DNA from: Paramarasmius palmivorus
Lineage: Eukaryota; Basidiomycota; Agaricomycetes; Agaricales; Marasmiaceae
Assembly (NCBI GenBank): GCA_037176845.1
Contig: JAYKXP010000020.1
Location: 1 to 64,000, forward strand
DNA: 64,000 nt
Direction: 5' to 3'
Positions 54,138 to 64,000 of the stretch are shown piece by piece. The notes under the pieces are model-generated. The model saw only the letters and a list, made by a program, of their open reading frames with translations. It searched no databases and was not told the DNA's origin. The position numbers and the translations under genes are program-made. Position 1 is the stretch's first letter, and the number at the start of each line of letters is the position of its first letter.

Positions 54138-55601
54138 CTACATAGACCCATGGTCGAACCCGTTTGGGCCGATGAAGTGAACTCGTTTACTCCTCACCAA
54201 TCCTAGGCTGTGTGCCCCGTTCCACCAAGCTAGGGCACTAGTCAAAGCTTTCCCGTCTTGCTTTAGGAAAGGAACACTTAAGATAGTTCCTTCAGCGCAG
54301 CGGATCAATAAGGCTTTCGTTGGTTTGGACATACACGCTTGCCCAGGAATAGTTGGCACAAAGTGCGGGGGTGATTGAACGACTTCAGGGTTGTGTATCT
54401 GCACCGTATGTCGAGGAGAGAGGTAGGCAGTGAGGGATCTCTATAGCCATCTTAGTAAGTATATTCCACATCGAGGAATACTAACCTGGTGAGAAATAGC
54501 ATGATGTCTTCTAACAATACAGTCCGCGCTCATCGAAGCAAAATCGAGTAGTGAGTCGTTGAATGTTATTGGAGGTGCAGGTTTTGGATTTATGCCTTCA
54601 GACTGAGCATTGCGTATTGCCTGCACAAGAAATCCAGTCAATTACTTGAGGTGACTTGTTCTCGATATGCACCTTCTCTGAGAGCATATCTCGAAGTACT
54701 GTAACCAGTAGCTGCCCTCCGGAAGCAGCAAGGGAGCTCATTAGTGAAGGAAACGTAGAGCCCTCAGGAACATCCTGGTAGTGAGCTCAGTAAAGGACCG
54801 GGGGCATGAAGACAGCAAGCATACCATCCGGTCCATTGCCCATATTGGTCCTGCATCGATTCCTTCTGAACGCTTCAACATATCTATTATGCACACTCCT
54901 GTCTCTTTGTCTCCGTTGAGTATCGTGTGCTGGATAGGCGCTGCACCACGATACTGAGGTAATAAAGAGGGATGGACGTTCAAGCGTCTGTCTGGGTGGA
55001 ACATGTTGAGCATCCGAGTAGGTATAATTCTCCCAAATGATGCGGTAACAATGACATGTTTTAACGAGGGCGAGTCTTGATGTAAGTCTGAGAAAGGCTC
55101 TGGAACCTGATCAATCGGTGAATAGGGTTATACTTGTGGTCCAACAGAGTCGGAAACACACCTCCCAGTGTTTAAACTCGGATTTCTTTTGAGGTATAAG
55201 GTGTACTGGCAAGCCTAGAGTTTCCGCAAGAATCTTCAAGGGTGCTGAAAGCTGAATTTTTAGTGACTGGAGTCCGGTTAACGACAAGTAGGTTACGCAC
55301 AAGGTGCCAACATGGTTCCTCGCCGAATTCTTTCATCTGGGTTCGTGGCAATCGAAATATTTTGCCATACATCTAGCTATCGATTGAACGCTGTTCAAAA
55401 ATGTCGGCTTTTGCGCAAAAGAGTCGCACCTGGTGCAGCGTAGAGCTGTCGGAGAACAGTGCAGGAAAACATGTCTCTCCCTAAGAACAGGATTTTGAAC
55501 CGGTCTGACGTGGTGTGGGAGACGTGTCGACGAGACTGCTGGGTGTATAGAGAGGGTTTCCATCGCGAGGGTGAAGTCCGAAAAGCATTGTGGATCTTCA
55601 T
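54138..55601 (-). CDS. FMT1: Methionyl-tRNA formyltransferase, mitochondrial
   Basis: Formylates the initiator Met-tRNA for mitochondrial translation. The start at 55601 gives a basic, Arg/Ser-rich presequence (MKIHNAFRTSPSRWKPSLYT). The Rossmann start FKILFLGRDMFSCTVLRQL follows, then LAETLGLPVHLIPQKK. The catalytic core is VTASFGRIIPTRML, LNVHPSLLPQYRGAAPIQHT and NGDKETGVCIIDMLKRSEGI-D-AGPI. This contains the N-H-D triad of formyltransferases (Asn and His in LNVHPSLLP, Asp in IDAG). The C-terminal OB-like part ends GPNGFDHGSM at 54138. Several short introns; frames join. Confidence 0.9.
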
Positions 55602-55809
55602 ATGATGACGGAAGGGAAGAAGTCTGGTCGCGTCATTTCCCAGCTTCCGACGAACTTCCAACAATCAAAGCACTGTTCAAGATGGAAAGGATGCAGCGTC
55701 TACTTAGGAGTCTTATTAGAAGAAAATTTCACGATACAGTGTACTACAATGGTAGATACATGATAAGTTAACTATGCTCAGGGATAATTACCACACTCTT
55801 AACGTTGAA

Positions 55810-57026
55810 CTACCTCGAAAATATAATTGACCTGGATCGTCGCAAATGCTTCTGGGCCAGTTTCTTGTAAGCGTCTTGCCAATCTGTCTCTTTCTTGCCC
55901 AACACATCGTTGAGCCAATTCATGCGTCGGACAAATCGTTCCTGGTCCCGTCCATTATAATAATTGTGGCCTCCGCGCGGATGTTCCGGCGGTGATTCGT
56001 CCTTTGAATCAGTGCGGTCGACACGAAACAAAGAGTACTCGGATTCTGACGCGGGGACACAATAGAGACAACCATGAACGAAATACATCGGCTCCCTCGT
56101 GAAGTGACGGTATCCCAGAGTCAAAGGGGGCAGTGAGGGAACACCTGGCAGGATATGAGCACCGTTTTCACCGGATTGACTAAGAATGAGGCAGGGACAG
56201 ACCATCATTATAGGCTTTCACCGAGTACTCGCGAAAGGGACCATTCCGTTTGCGATCTTGAACTAGCTCTGCCCAATATTGTGCTAGCTGGACATCCCCG
56301 ACTCTTGGAGCTCCGAAGACGACTAGCTTGAGGGGCATCTCAGGAGATACCACGTCGTTCAACCGCAACAGGTCTAGCATTAAGAGGTACGACATCGCAC
56401 CGCCCATGCTATGACCTGTCACTACAAGCTCGTCAACTTGGTGCTCCTTCGCCCCGTTCCTAATACCATCAAACAAAAACTTTCGTATCCCTTTATAAAG
56501 AGCCCAAAATCCAGAATGAACCTTGCCCTTCTTAGATGGGTGAGTATGTTTGGAAGTCCATACATCGTATAGGCCCTGTAGTGCAGTTGATGTACCCGAA
56601 ATGGAGACGACGAGTTGCTTGGTGTGCTGTCGATACACCACAAAGCCGTGAAGGTCGGCTGCTTTGCCACGAAAGTCGGAAATGAGGACGGATTCCGATA
56701 GAGCGTCGTAGCCTTCGACAGGAAAGTCGACTACCGTTAAAGAAGCAAGGTTCTCTAGTATGAATGAGATTGGAACAGTGCTGTACGCAAGTTCTGTAAA
56801 TTGCCCTATATCGGAGCTCAGCCGCTTTGTCAGAATACAAGGCGGGTCACATACCTATTTCTGCAAGTTCCGATTGAATATTCACCGGCGCAACGTCTGA
56901 AGAGGTCAATACGTGGGGTGAATATGAAGCCATAATTTTTGAGATCCATCGAAAATTCGTGGCCTTTTCCGATGCATACATTATCTTCTGAGCCTCCGTG
57001 AGGGCATGCTTCGTGGCTTTGGTCAT
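55810..57026 (-). CDS. Class 3 lipase family protein
   Basis: Alpha/beta hydrolase of the Lipase_3 family. Starts MTKATKHALTEAQKIMYASE at 57026. SDVAPVNIQSELAEIGQFTE and ISFILENLASLTVVDFPVEG follow. The core shows LVVSISGTST (oxyanion strand), KVHSGFWALYKGIRKFL and the nucleophile elbow VTGHSMGGAMSYLL with Ser. Next is LVVFGAPRVGD and then the catalytic-Asp region V-N-DVV-P/LPP-like, here YSVKAYNDGL. The catalytic His is probably in HPRGGHNYYNG. No signal peptide, so it is likely intracellular. Substrate: acylglycerols by family; the exact one is unknown. Confidence 0.85.
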
Positions 57027-57261
57027 GAGGAATCGCCGTGCGTCATAAGAAGAGAGAAAAGTTCACAGTGGTGTATGGAATCCAAAGGAATTCGGTCGGC
57101 GGTGAATTGCTGCTAGCTGAGAATGGTTACGAACTGTTTACAAATGCCGCCTAACGTAACTGCCACCGCGAAGTACCGGTAAGTAGGGCCGATTATCCGT
57201 TTGTCCCGGAAGATTTTCCCAGGTTGCCTTCACCCTGTCATCATCTGTACCTTGCAACGAA
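57027..57261. promoter_or_regulatory. Shared upstream region of lipase and epoxide hydrolase genes
   Basis: The two genes diverge from this 235 bp stretch, which must contain both promoters. No specific site is claimed. Confidence 0.5.
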
Positions 57262-58503
57262 ATGACTGAGGTCAATCCAGGGTGGTGGCCAGAGTCCACT
57301 CCTACCACCGATGTTCGCACAAGATGTCTCCAGCTGGACGATTTAGAGTACCACATCCTCGAAGCTGTACCGAAAACTACCACCTCTTATTCATTCCAGG
57401 GTCAAGAACAGCCGCCTCTCATAATTCTCCTCCATGGGTTTCCTGAACTATGCTATTCCTGGCGAAGAGTCCTGCTTCCTTTGTGCGAAGCCGGATACCA
57501 CGTAGTCGCCCCAGATCAGCGTGGATATGGCCGGACGGCGTCGAAGACCAGCAGGCGCGGGGAACAGATTCGGTTTGAAGACGACCTTTCACCGTTTCGT
57601 ATGCTAAACCTCGTGAAAGACATTGTCGCCTTGGTCTATGGTCTCGGTCACGATTCCGCAGAAGCAATCATCGGCCATGATTTTGGGTCGTTGGTAGCAG
57701 GATATTGTGCCCTAATACGGCCTGACCTGTTCTTGTCGGTCGTAATGATGAGTGCCCCATTCCCTGGGCCACCGTCTTTACCGGCCGCCACCTCTAGCGA
57801 AGTCCCCTCGCTAGGCTCTATGGTTGCCTCGCTTCGCGAGCAACTCGGTAATCTGACTCCTCCGCGGAAACACTACACCCTGTACTTTTCTTCCCCGGAG
57901 GCGAACGAACAGATGCTAAATCCACCAGGCAGCCTTCACTCGTTCTTACGACACTACTTCCATGCCAAGAGTGCGGACTGGAAAGGAAACGTCCCATATC
58001 GCTTGCCTTCTCTATCTGCGGTTCATTTAGCAGCTATGCCGCGTTACTATATCATGCTTCAGAATGAAACTATGCCTGAAGCTGTAACGAGCTGCCTTGA
58101 AAACCGAGATGAAAGCACTCGTGATGGAAATGATGACGCTACTCCAGCGTGGCTACCCGACGACGAGCTCGCCGTTTATACCCAGGAGTATGCGAGAACT
58201 GGATTCCAGGGGGGATTGAATTGGTATCGTTGCATGACCGATCCGACCTGGTCGCAGGACCTGAAGGTATTTTCAGGCAAACGTATAACAGTGCCTGCCA
58301 TGTTTATTTCGGGCAGGCAAGACTGGGGTACATATCAGTCTCCGGGGGCGGCAGAGTTAATGCGCGAACAGAATTGTGAGCGTATGGATGACGAAGACTT
58401 TGTTTTGATCGAGGGTGCTGGACATTGGGTACAACAGGAACAAAGCAGCGAGGTGGTGAAACACATAATTAGGTTCTTGGAGAAGACGAGAAGACGCAAG
58501 TGA
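57262..58503 (+). CDS. Soluble epoxide hydrolase-like alpha/beta hydrolase
   Basis: Intronless 413-residue frame. HGFPE at residues 58-62 gives the oxyanion hole. APDQRGYGRT follows. GHDFGS at 138-143 has the nucleophile Asp140 rather than the Ser of lipases, the mark of epoxide hydrolases and haloalkane dehalogenases. A cap region has PRYYIMLQNE with a candidate lid Tyr. FISGRQDWGTY gives the acid, and the GAGHWVQQEQ segment near residue 393 gives the catalytic His. It opens epoxides to diols. Lack of introns is unusual among its neighbours. It lies outside the metabolite cluster; a link to it is possible but not shown. Confidence 0.9.
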   Translation: MTEVNPGWWPESTPTTDVRTRCLQLDDLEYHILEAVPKTTTSYSFQGQEQPPLIILLHGFPELCYSWRRVLLPLCEAGYHVVAPDQRGYGRTASKTSRRGEQIRFEDDLSPFRMLNLVKDIVALVYGLGHDSAEAIIGHDFGSLVAGYCALIRPDLFLSVVMMSAPFPGPPSLPAATSSEVPSLGSMVASLREQLGNLTPPRKHYTLYFSSPEANEQMLNPPGSLHSFLRHYFHAKSADWKGNVPYRLPSLSAVHLAAMPRYYIMLQNETMPEAVTSCLENRDESTRDGNDDATPAWLPDDELAVYTQEYARTGFQGGLNWYRCMTDPTWSQDLKVFSGKRITVPAMFISGRQDWGTYQSPGAAELMREQNCERMDDEDFVLIEGAGHWVQQEQSSEVVKHIIRFLEKTRRRK

Positions 58504-58680
58504 TGCAACTTTGTGAGTAATCTTGACTCACTTCGTGCAGGACTGTGAAATTTCCAACGTTTTTCCCTTCAGCGATTTAGCAATTATGGTTTAATTTTAC
58601 CAAGGACTAGCGTTCGGATAACTATTTTGATCTGCTAAAATCTATCGATAACATGATGAATGAAAGCGACCAACTTCCGG

Positions 58681-59569
58681 CTACGTCTGCACCACACCCA
58701 TTTGTCTCGCGACTATTTCTTCCGCCAACCTAAATGTGTCCGGGAAACCACGATACGGCGCCTCCCAGTCTGGTACAGGCTCTGGGCGAGGCATGTAAAC
58801 CACGCGTGGATCACTAGGCGCTGGTCGTTCAGTGTCCATGTCCTGATCTTCATCAATGACGAGACATAGAACCCTGAGCGAAGGTTTGTTATACAAAATC
58901 GCTCCGATGTCAACGACCGACTCCCATTGACCCAGATAGATTGCCAAATGGGTCAACAATGGTAAGTTCTGCAACCCTGGGATGTGAAGCGTGTCCTGGC
59001 TATCCCACAGACGAAGGTCGAGGTGGGAAAGCTGTGAACACCACCTAAGATTGACCAACGACAAATCCAAAAAATGACCTATTTCAATAGATAACCTCCG
59101 GAGAGAGAACGGCGCGAGAAGTTCCGTAATTGAGACAGGAAGCTGAGAATGTCGAAAATCAACCCAACAAGCTAGGCTTGTTGCTCCCGTGCAGACCTGC
59201 AGTATCCGTGCAGCATCCACGGGGTCGATGGAAACTGTCAAGCAAAGTCGCTTGACATGTTGTTCAAAGAAAGATGAGGGTAACATTTCCATCGTTCGTA
59301 AAAATAATTGAGCATCATTTGCGCCGAGGGTGACCATCTCGTATATCAATGGTTGAGTCCTGAATAGTGGATAAACAGGCGATATCATGATCGTCAGTCT
59401 TCAGTCGGGACAACCTCGAGTACCGATGAACTCACCACTCTCTGACTGTGCGAGAGACTAGAGCCAGCTTGGGCGCATCGCTGAGGTGAACTCTGGCGGC
59501 CAGCTCAAAGATCGAGCGTTCCAGCTCAACAGGAAGATCTTGGATCCGGAAAGTCGTAAGACCAGACAT
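58681..59569 (-). CDS. F-box-like protein of basidiomycete type
   Basis: Exon 1 (from 59569) encodes TTFRIQDLPVELERSIFELA followed by APKLALVSRTVREW, an F-box-like start common in agaricomycetes. After an intron at about 59390-59436 the second exon (ending 58681) has a leucine-rich, LRR-like body: LRRLSIEIGHFLDLSLVNL, QLSHLDLRLWDSQDTLHIPG, LPLLTHLAIYLGQ and SLRVLCLVIDEDQDMD. The C-terminal part is typical of the family (GFPDTFRLAEEIVARQ). Could be an SCF substrate receptor; targets unknown. Confidence 0.75.
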
Positions 59570-61244
59570 ATAACGCCTGTCTAGGGATCGTGGTGGTTAA
59601 GAGGAAGTTGGTTTTGTGAACAACTCCGGCATATTCTGACGAAAGGATTTCCGAGGGGGAATCGATGGGCCGAACAGTTTCTTCAAGGGGGTGAGTAGAG
59701 GTTGTATTTCATTATCAAGCCATCACATGGCAGGCCGCAGGCAAGCTACATCACGAAATCAACTGTGTTGATGTTCATTTCTTTGCGAGACGTCACCCAC
59801 CTGCCTGTCATAGATCCTAAATCCCAAGGTGTTGTGCAAACCACCATCGTCACGGTCGAAGACAGGCTGGCTCCCTGCAAGCGAAATTATGACCATTCTT
59901 GTGTCGCGCAGTAAAGGCGGATATAATACTGGTAAATTAATCAATTGCAGAGGTTTATGGAATTACAATGATACGTTCTTGGTGCTCCTGGCAGCTTGGT
60001 ACCTCGGATCACCACTATCAGATTGTATCAGCGCGTTACTTTTGTGAGACTGGTACCGCAACTTGCACATGGACTCACAATTGACCAAGGTCCTTGACAC
60101 CATAACGAACAGAAGCCAGAAGGCATATCGAGGCGTGCCTGAGGTAATTGAACAGGACCTAGCCTTTCATCTTGATTCCTATATCGTCCGGGCTGAAGGG
60201 CCCATAACTGTCGGCGTCAAACCTTGAATTTTGACGTGATACAATCGTCAAAACTTAAGTCCGCCACAAACGGGTATTGATATGGAGATACTCCGCCTCC
60301 ATCACCTCGAGTCCCTAGTGGAAAAGGTGAGCATCAAATTGAAGTTTCATCGGGGGCTAGTGGACCCACGTTTACATCGAGGCCTTCCAAACCAAAAGGC
60401 GAACGAAGCCGCGAGGTGCATACGCGTTCGTGTGCCAAGTTGACCGGAATAATAACGGTATTTTGCGGAATTGACCACCAGTAGAGGCCATGACTTAGAA
60501 ACAGGTATAACAATATCCCTTTCTCAAGGAAGACTTCACTTGTAGCCCCTACACCCATAGCTTCCTCACAAACGAACTTCAAGGCTTCATCGAATGGGGA
60601 AAACACGGCTGCGACATGGATTTGACCGACTTAGGTGACCATCAAAGAAAGGCGTGCTGAAACTCGATGCTTGAAGTTGAAAAGCCTGTGTTGAGCATTG
60701 GAAGTATAGCTCATGCAACTACATGAATCCAGAGAAAGAGACGATGATATCGAATCATGATCTGCCTAGCCTGTGTATTAATGTACAATAACATGTCAGG
60801 ATAGTAGAATGGCTCACCAAACTGACTCGGCCCTGCTTCAAAACACTGCTTTACTCCATCAACTTTGCCGCCTCCGGTTAGAGAAAATCTGCACTTGAAA
60901 TGACGCGTCAAGGCGTATTGGCAAGAAGGTATTGGAGAAGGACCTGAAATCCAAGGCGTGTTCTAGGGTTGAGATTTTGAAAGTGTCTGGTAGACGCACC
61001 ATTGGAAGTTGACGTTGATGCATGATGTATACAAAAGGATAGGGAGCTCTTCTTTGTCGTGGTGGTTCGACCCTACGAAACACTTAGCGCATGCAAGGGC
61101 GCCTAAAAATCACCAGCTGAGCTTTACCATTTTCCTTTTATTGTGTTCGCTGAGTATAAAAACGCTTATATACATCGTACATCAGACAAAAAATAAATGA
61201 CGCTGTACTAGGATCGTCGTAATGTCCACTTTATCGCCTTCATT
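59570..61244. other. Gene-poor stretch with weak open frames
   Basis: About 1.7 kb. Minus-strand frames at 60334-60606 (FVCEEAMGVGATSEVFLEKG), 60711-60911 (CRFSLTGGGKVDGVKQCFEA) and 60859-61083 look mildly coding-like and are near each other. They do not join convincingly and match no family I know. Nothing else is seen. Confidence 0.4.
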
Positions 61245-62189
61245 TTACCAAGGTGTGCCAGGAGGAAATACCATGGGCTTCTGAACCTCCGCACGCTTCT
61301 CTTTACCGCAAAGAAGTTCAACAAGAGTGAGCGCAAATGGGAATGTAGTTCCTGGAGGAGAATAGGTCAGCAAGGGATGAATGGAGCTGAGTAGTTATTG
61401 AACCGAACCAGGTCCACGACTAGAACACGTTGCAAGATTAGCGTTGAATCCTACGATGTATAGTTCATTCGTGCTAACCTTGTAACAAGATTACCTGACA
61501 CAACTACGGGGTCTTCGGAATAAGTAAAACCTAGTTGCGGACAATGTTATCTGGGTTTGGATTCTGATTAAGGCATAGGCATTCACGAACTTCCATCGAG
61601 TTGGGATTTGACACTAGGATGCGATGTCAGCGGTTGGCTGGGCAAACCGGAAGTCAAAGCAGTCAGGCTGCCTGACATCATGTCGAAATTAGCGTTACAC
61701 AGATGAGTCGCCTGAGAATTTGAAAACACACCTGCGCAGACCATTCCAACCCATTTCTTCTGTTCAATGTACTTGCGCACCAAAACCTGGACATCGGGGT
61801 TGGTTGACATCGTTTCGGCACCTTTAGCACCTCCGGGAATGATGAAAGCATCGAATTTATCCTGGGCTAGTGATCAGAGAGACGTGCAAGTAAATAGGCC
61901 TTTGTGTCATGTACAGGACCACAACCCGATGGTTCAAAGAATGTGTCGGGTAAGATGTTGATTCCTCTTGAGCCCTTGACTGCTGGAGGGCTGACAGTAC
62001 CTAGGTTTCCCGCGTCTTTGCTCGGAACGAAAGCTGATTGGCATTTGATGCCTGCGCGAACAAGAGTATCATAAGTTATCGTGCTGGAAAAGGATGCTGA
62101 GTGGACCCTAAAAACGAAGAAAGAGAACGAGCAACACACAATTCCATTTCTTCTGTTCCATCTGCAATAAGAACCAGTGCTGAGGGCAT
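61245..62189 (-). CDS. DJ-1/PfpI family protein (Parkinson disease protein 7 homologue)
   Basis: The start at 62189 encodes MPSALVLIADGTEEME with the conserved Glu next to the active site. Then come YDTLVRAGIKCQSAFVPSKD, SRGINILPDT, DKFDAFIIPGGAKGAETMST and the nucleophile elbow WVGMVCAG with the reactive Cys. LTSHPSVKSQL, a segment near 61500 (YSEDPVVVSG) and FPFALTLVELLCGKEKRAEV complete the fold, and the end is PPGTPW at 61245. These proteins act as glyoxalases, deglycases or redox sensors; which applies here is unknown. About six short introns. Confidence 0.85.
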
Positions 62190-62343
62190 GATGTCGAGAT
62201 GGTTGTAGTTTAAGTCAAGCTTCAAGTCGCTTGGATTCGAAGTTGGGCTGAAGAGTTTACAGTGACATCATCGTCATGCAAAATCACGGGGCTTTACTAG
62301 TATACTTTCGACAAATTTCCAAAGCTAAAGAACGTAGTGATAA

Positions 62344-64000
62344 TTAGATTGTGAAAATTCGATCTCTCCATCCATCTAACCTGTACGACATTCTATTGAA
62401 AACAAACCCTGAATTGCCACGAAATCTCCTGAACTTTCCTTCTGCGTATTGCAAAAGTAATACTCCTTTCAACAAGGTCTGTGGATCGAAGTACCGTGTT
62501 CCAGATTGCGTATGCATACGTCCAAGGAGGACCACATAGAGTTTCGTTTGTTGATCGTTGCCCAAAGTCTCCCAGATCCGCCCGTCTTGATCTGTCATAA
62601 ACGGTGGTTGATGAAGGTCATGGTATTGTAGAAGCTGCGTGTCATAGGACTGCCGAGAACCAGAAGAAGCATGAAACCTCCCCGTGAACCGCACAGGGAC
62701 AGACTTCATCTTGATGGTCAAGAATCCAGCCTCGTCCATCGTCGCCCCAGGAATCCCTTCTACTCCGAGCCAGCCATCAACATCTTTCATGAGTTCGGCA
62801 GCTTCCACTCTTTCATCATTGACCTCGTATATCGCAGCACCGGCTTCATTGGTTTCGGGAAACATAGGAAAGGAGAGAATGTCGTTATTGTGAGGCAAAG
62901 CGAGGGATATTGCGAACCAATTTGGTGATCCACCTTGGTCCAGAATCTCCCTGGCCAAAGCTATGGTAGCACCCAGACGGTCGTGTGCCTTGAATGCCCG
63001 AGGATCCAGTGTCACCCCGAACAAGCCCATTATACTGAACACCATATCCACCGGGCGTGAAGAGGTTCTCATCTGGGCACTCCGCCAAATGGCTGTCCTT
63101 TTCTTGTCGCCGTTGGGATCGACCTTATCATCGACAGGTTTCAACGCCGCTGAAAGTACAAAAGCGTGGCGCCAGCCAGCCTCGTCGTTGCCGAAAATCC
63201 GAATCGTAACGTCGACTGGGCGGCCAGTATATGTACCTGGGGCGGCCACGCGAAATTCTACGTTTTCAGCGATACTGGCGTTGACCAGAGAAGTGAGTAG
63301 GATGTAGGCAGACTGCCCTGGAACAATCTCCTCAATAACGCCACTAGTTCCCATACGCTGCTTTGGATTACCAAACGATCCATCGCCATGTTCCCACTGG
63401 ATCACAACGCTGGCTGATCGAGGTGCGACTGCTTCTTGCAGTGTCCATCCTCGATGTATCCACATCGTTGGCTCCTCCAGCGAGACTAACCTTCTTGTAC
63501 CGCCCGGAAGAATAAAACACTCTGCGCACTCCGCATAAATACGATACATTCGTTGAATCTGCCACACTTTGTCGTCTCGGCTGGTTTGGATAATGCATAG
63601 ACGGTCCAGCCAAAGTAGGGGTATGTCCTTCAGGAGTGCCGCTTTGCACGCATGGAGGAGGACATCGATACTGACCGGGTCCCCGTCCTCAGCACCCTTC
63701 ACAGCAAACGTCCCGTTTGTGGCGAAAGACAATGCTGGAGGACCAATTACGCCGCGCCAGATGTAGGAGATTGCAGCGTATGCTATGTCTTGAGGATCAG
63801 GGTACTCGATAACTTGTAGGATCTCCTCATGTACGAGTTGAGCACAATCGATCAAGCGAAACCGACAGGGTGAAGCTTTGCCTGATAAATCGATGGTAGT
63901 ATTTTGGAGTGAGGAAAGTGGCTTTGAGAGCACGATTGCTGTCGGTACCGGAACTGCGGGAAGAGGTTTGGGTGGTCTATCTGCTGATGTTCGGAGGCCC
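62344..64000 (-). CDS. HET-domain protein (heterokaryon incompatibility), 5' end outside window
   Basis: An open frame of more than 550 codons without introns, continuing past the right edge. HET motifs: YAAISYIWRG, IPLLWLDRLCIIQTSRDDK, IQRMYRIYAECAECFILPGG and TMWIHRGWTLQEAVAP. The C-terminal half (FSIMGLFGVTLDPRAF and LQYAEGKFRRFRGNS) resembles the agaricomycete HET proteins that follow the domain with a long unassigned region. The first Met-like codon in the frame is a GTG at 63931-63933, and no ATG precedes it in the window, so the true start lies beyond 64000. HET proteins trigger cell death on non-self recognition in ascomycetes; the role in basidiomycetes is less clear. Confidence 0.85.
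   Translation of the reverse strand, partial: GLRTSADRPPKPLPAVPVPTAIVLSKPLSSLQNTTIDLSGKASPCRFRLIDCAQLVHEEILQVIEYPDPQDIAYAAISYIWRGVIGPPALSFATNGTFAVKGAEDGDPVSIDVLLHACKAALLKDIPLLWLDRLCIIQTSRDDKVWQIQRMYRIYAECAECFILPGGTRRLVSLEEPTMWIHRGWTLQEAVAPRSASVVIQWEHGDGSFGNPKQRMGTSGVIEEIVPGQSAYILLTSLVNASIAENVEFRVAAPGTYTGRPVDVTIRIFGNDEAGWRHAFVLSAALKPVDDKVDPNGDKKRTAIWRSAQMRTSSRPVDMVFSIMGLFGVTLDPRAFKAHDRLGATIALAREILDQGGSPNWFAISLALPHNNDILSFPMFPETNEAGAAIYEVNDERVEAAELMKDVDGWLGVEGIPGATMDEAGFLTIKMKSVPVRFTGRFHASSGSRQSYDTQLLQYHDLHQPPFMTDQDGRIWETLGNDQQTKLYVVLLGRMHTQSGTRYFDPQTLLKGVLLLQYAEGKFRRFRGNSGFVFNRMSYRLDGWRDRIFTI

Overview
The window is from a filamentous basidiomycete, most likely an agaricomycete. Genes are split by many 45-70 nt GT-AG introns. 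There is a KDZ transposon with the CxC5/CxC6 cysteine clusters typical of agaricomycetes, a DUF6533 membrane protein, and three genes resembling the Cyt/volvatoxin cytolysins of Volvariella. Gene spans below are start codon to stop codon; exons were read by eye from reading frame, splice sites and family similarity.

Left part (0-18 kb): a KDZ transposase gene; a 2.1 kb G+C-rich, ORF-poor block I cannot identify; three Cyt/volvatoxin-like genes, two of them a tandem duplication that includes upstream sequence; the chitin-pathway enzyme GFA1; a decayed coding-like stretch; and an unidentified acidic protein.

Central part (18-44 kb): a run of genes that looks like a specialised-metabolite cluster. 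It holds two CYP monooxygenases, an O-methyltransferase, two MFS transporters of different subfamilies plus a relic of a third, three paralogous seven-transmembrane proteins, an aromatic amino acid ammonia-lyase with an altered selectivity pair, and a flavin-dependent halogenase lying tail to tail with the lyase. There is no PKS, NRPS or terpene synthase. A working model is: aromatic amino acid to arylacrylate by the lyase, then oxidation, halogenation and O-methylation, then export. The product is not known from sequence.

Right part (44-64 kb): mostly housekeeping or dispersed genes. These are condensin subunit 3, a DUF6533 protein, a membrane-anchored aspartic-peptidase-like protein with unusual active sites, a His/Gly/Met-repeat protein, mitochondrial Met-tRNA formyltransferase, a class 3 lipase, a soluble epoxide hydrolase, an F-box-like protein, a DJ-1 family protein, and a HET-domain gene that runs off the right edge.
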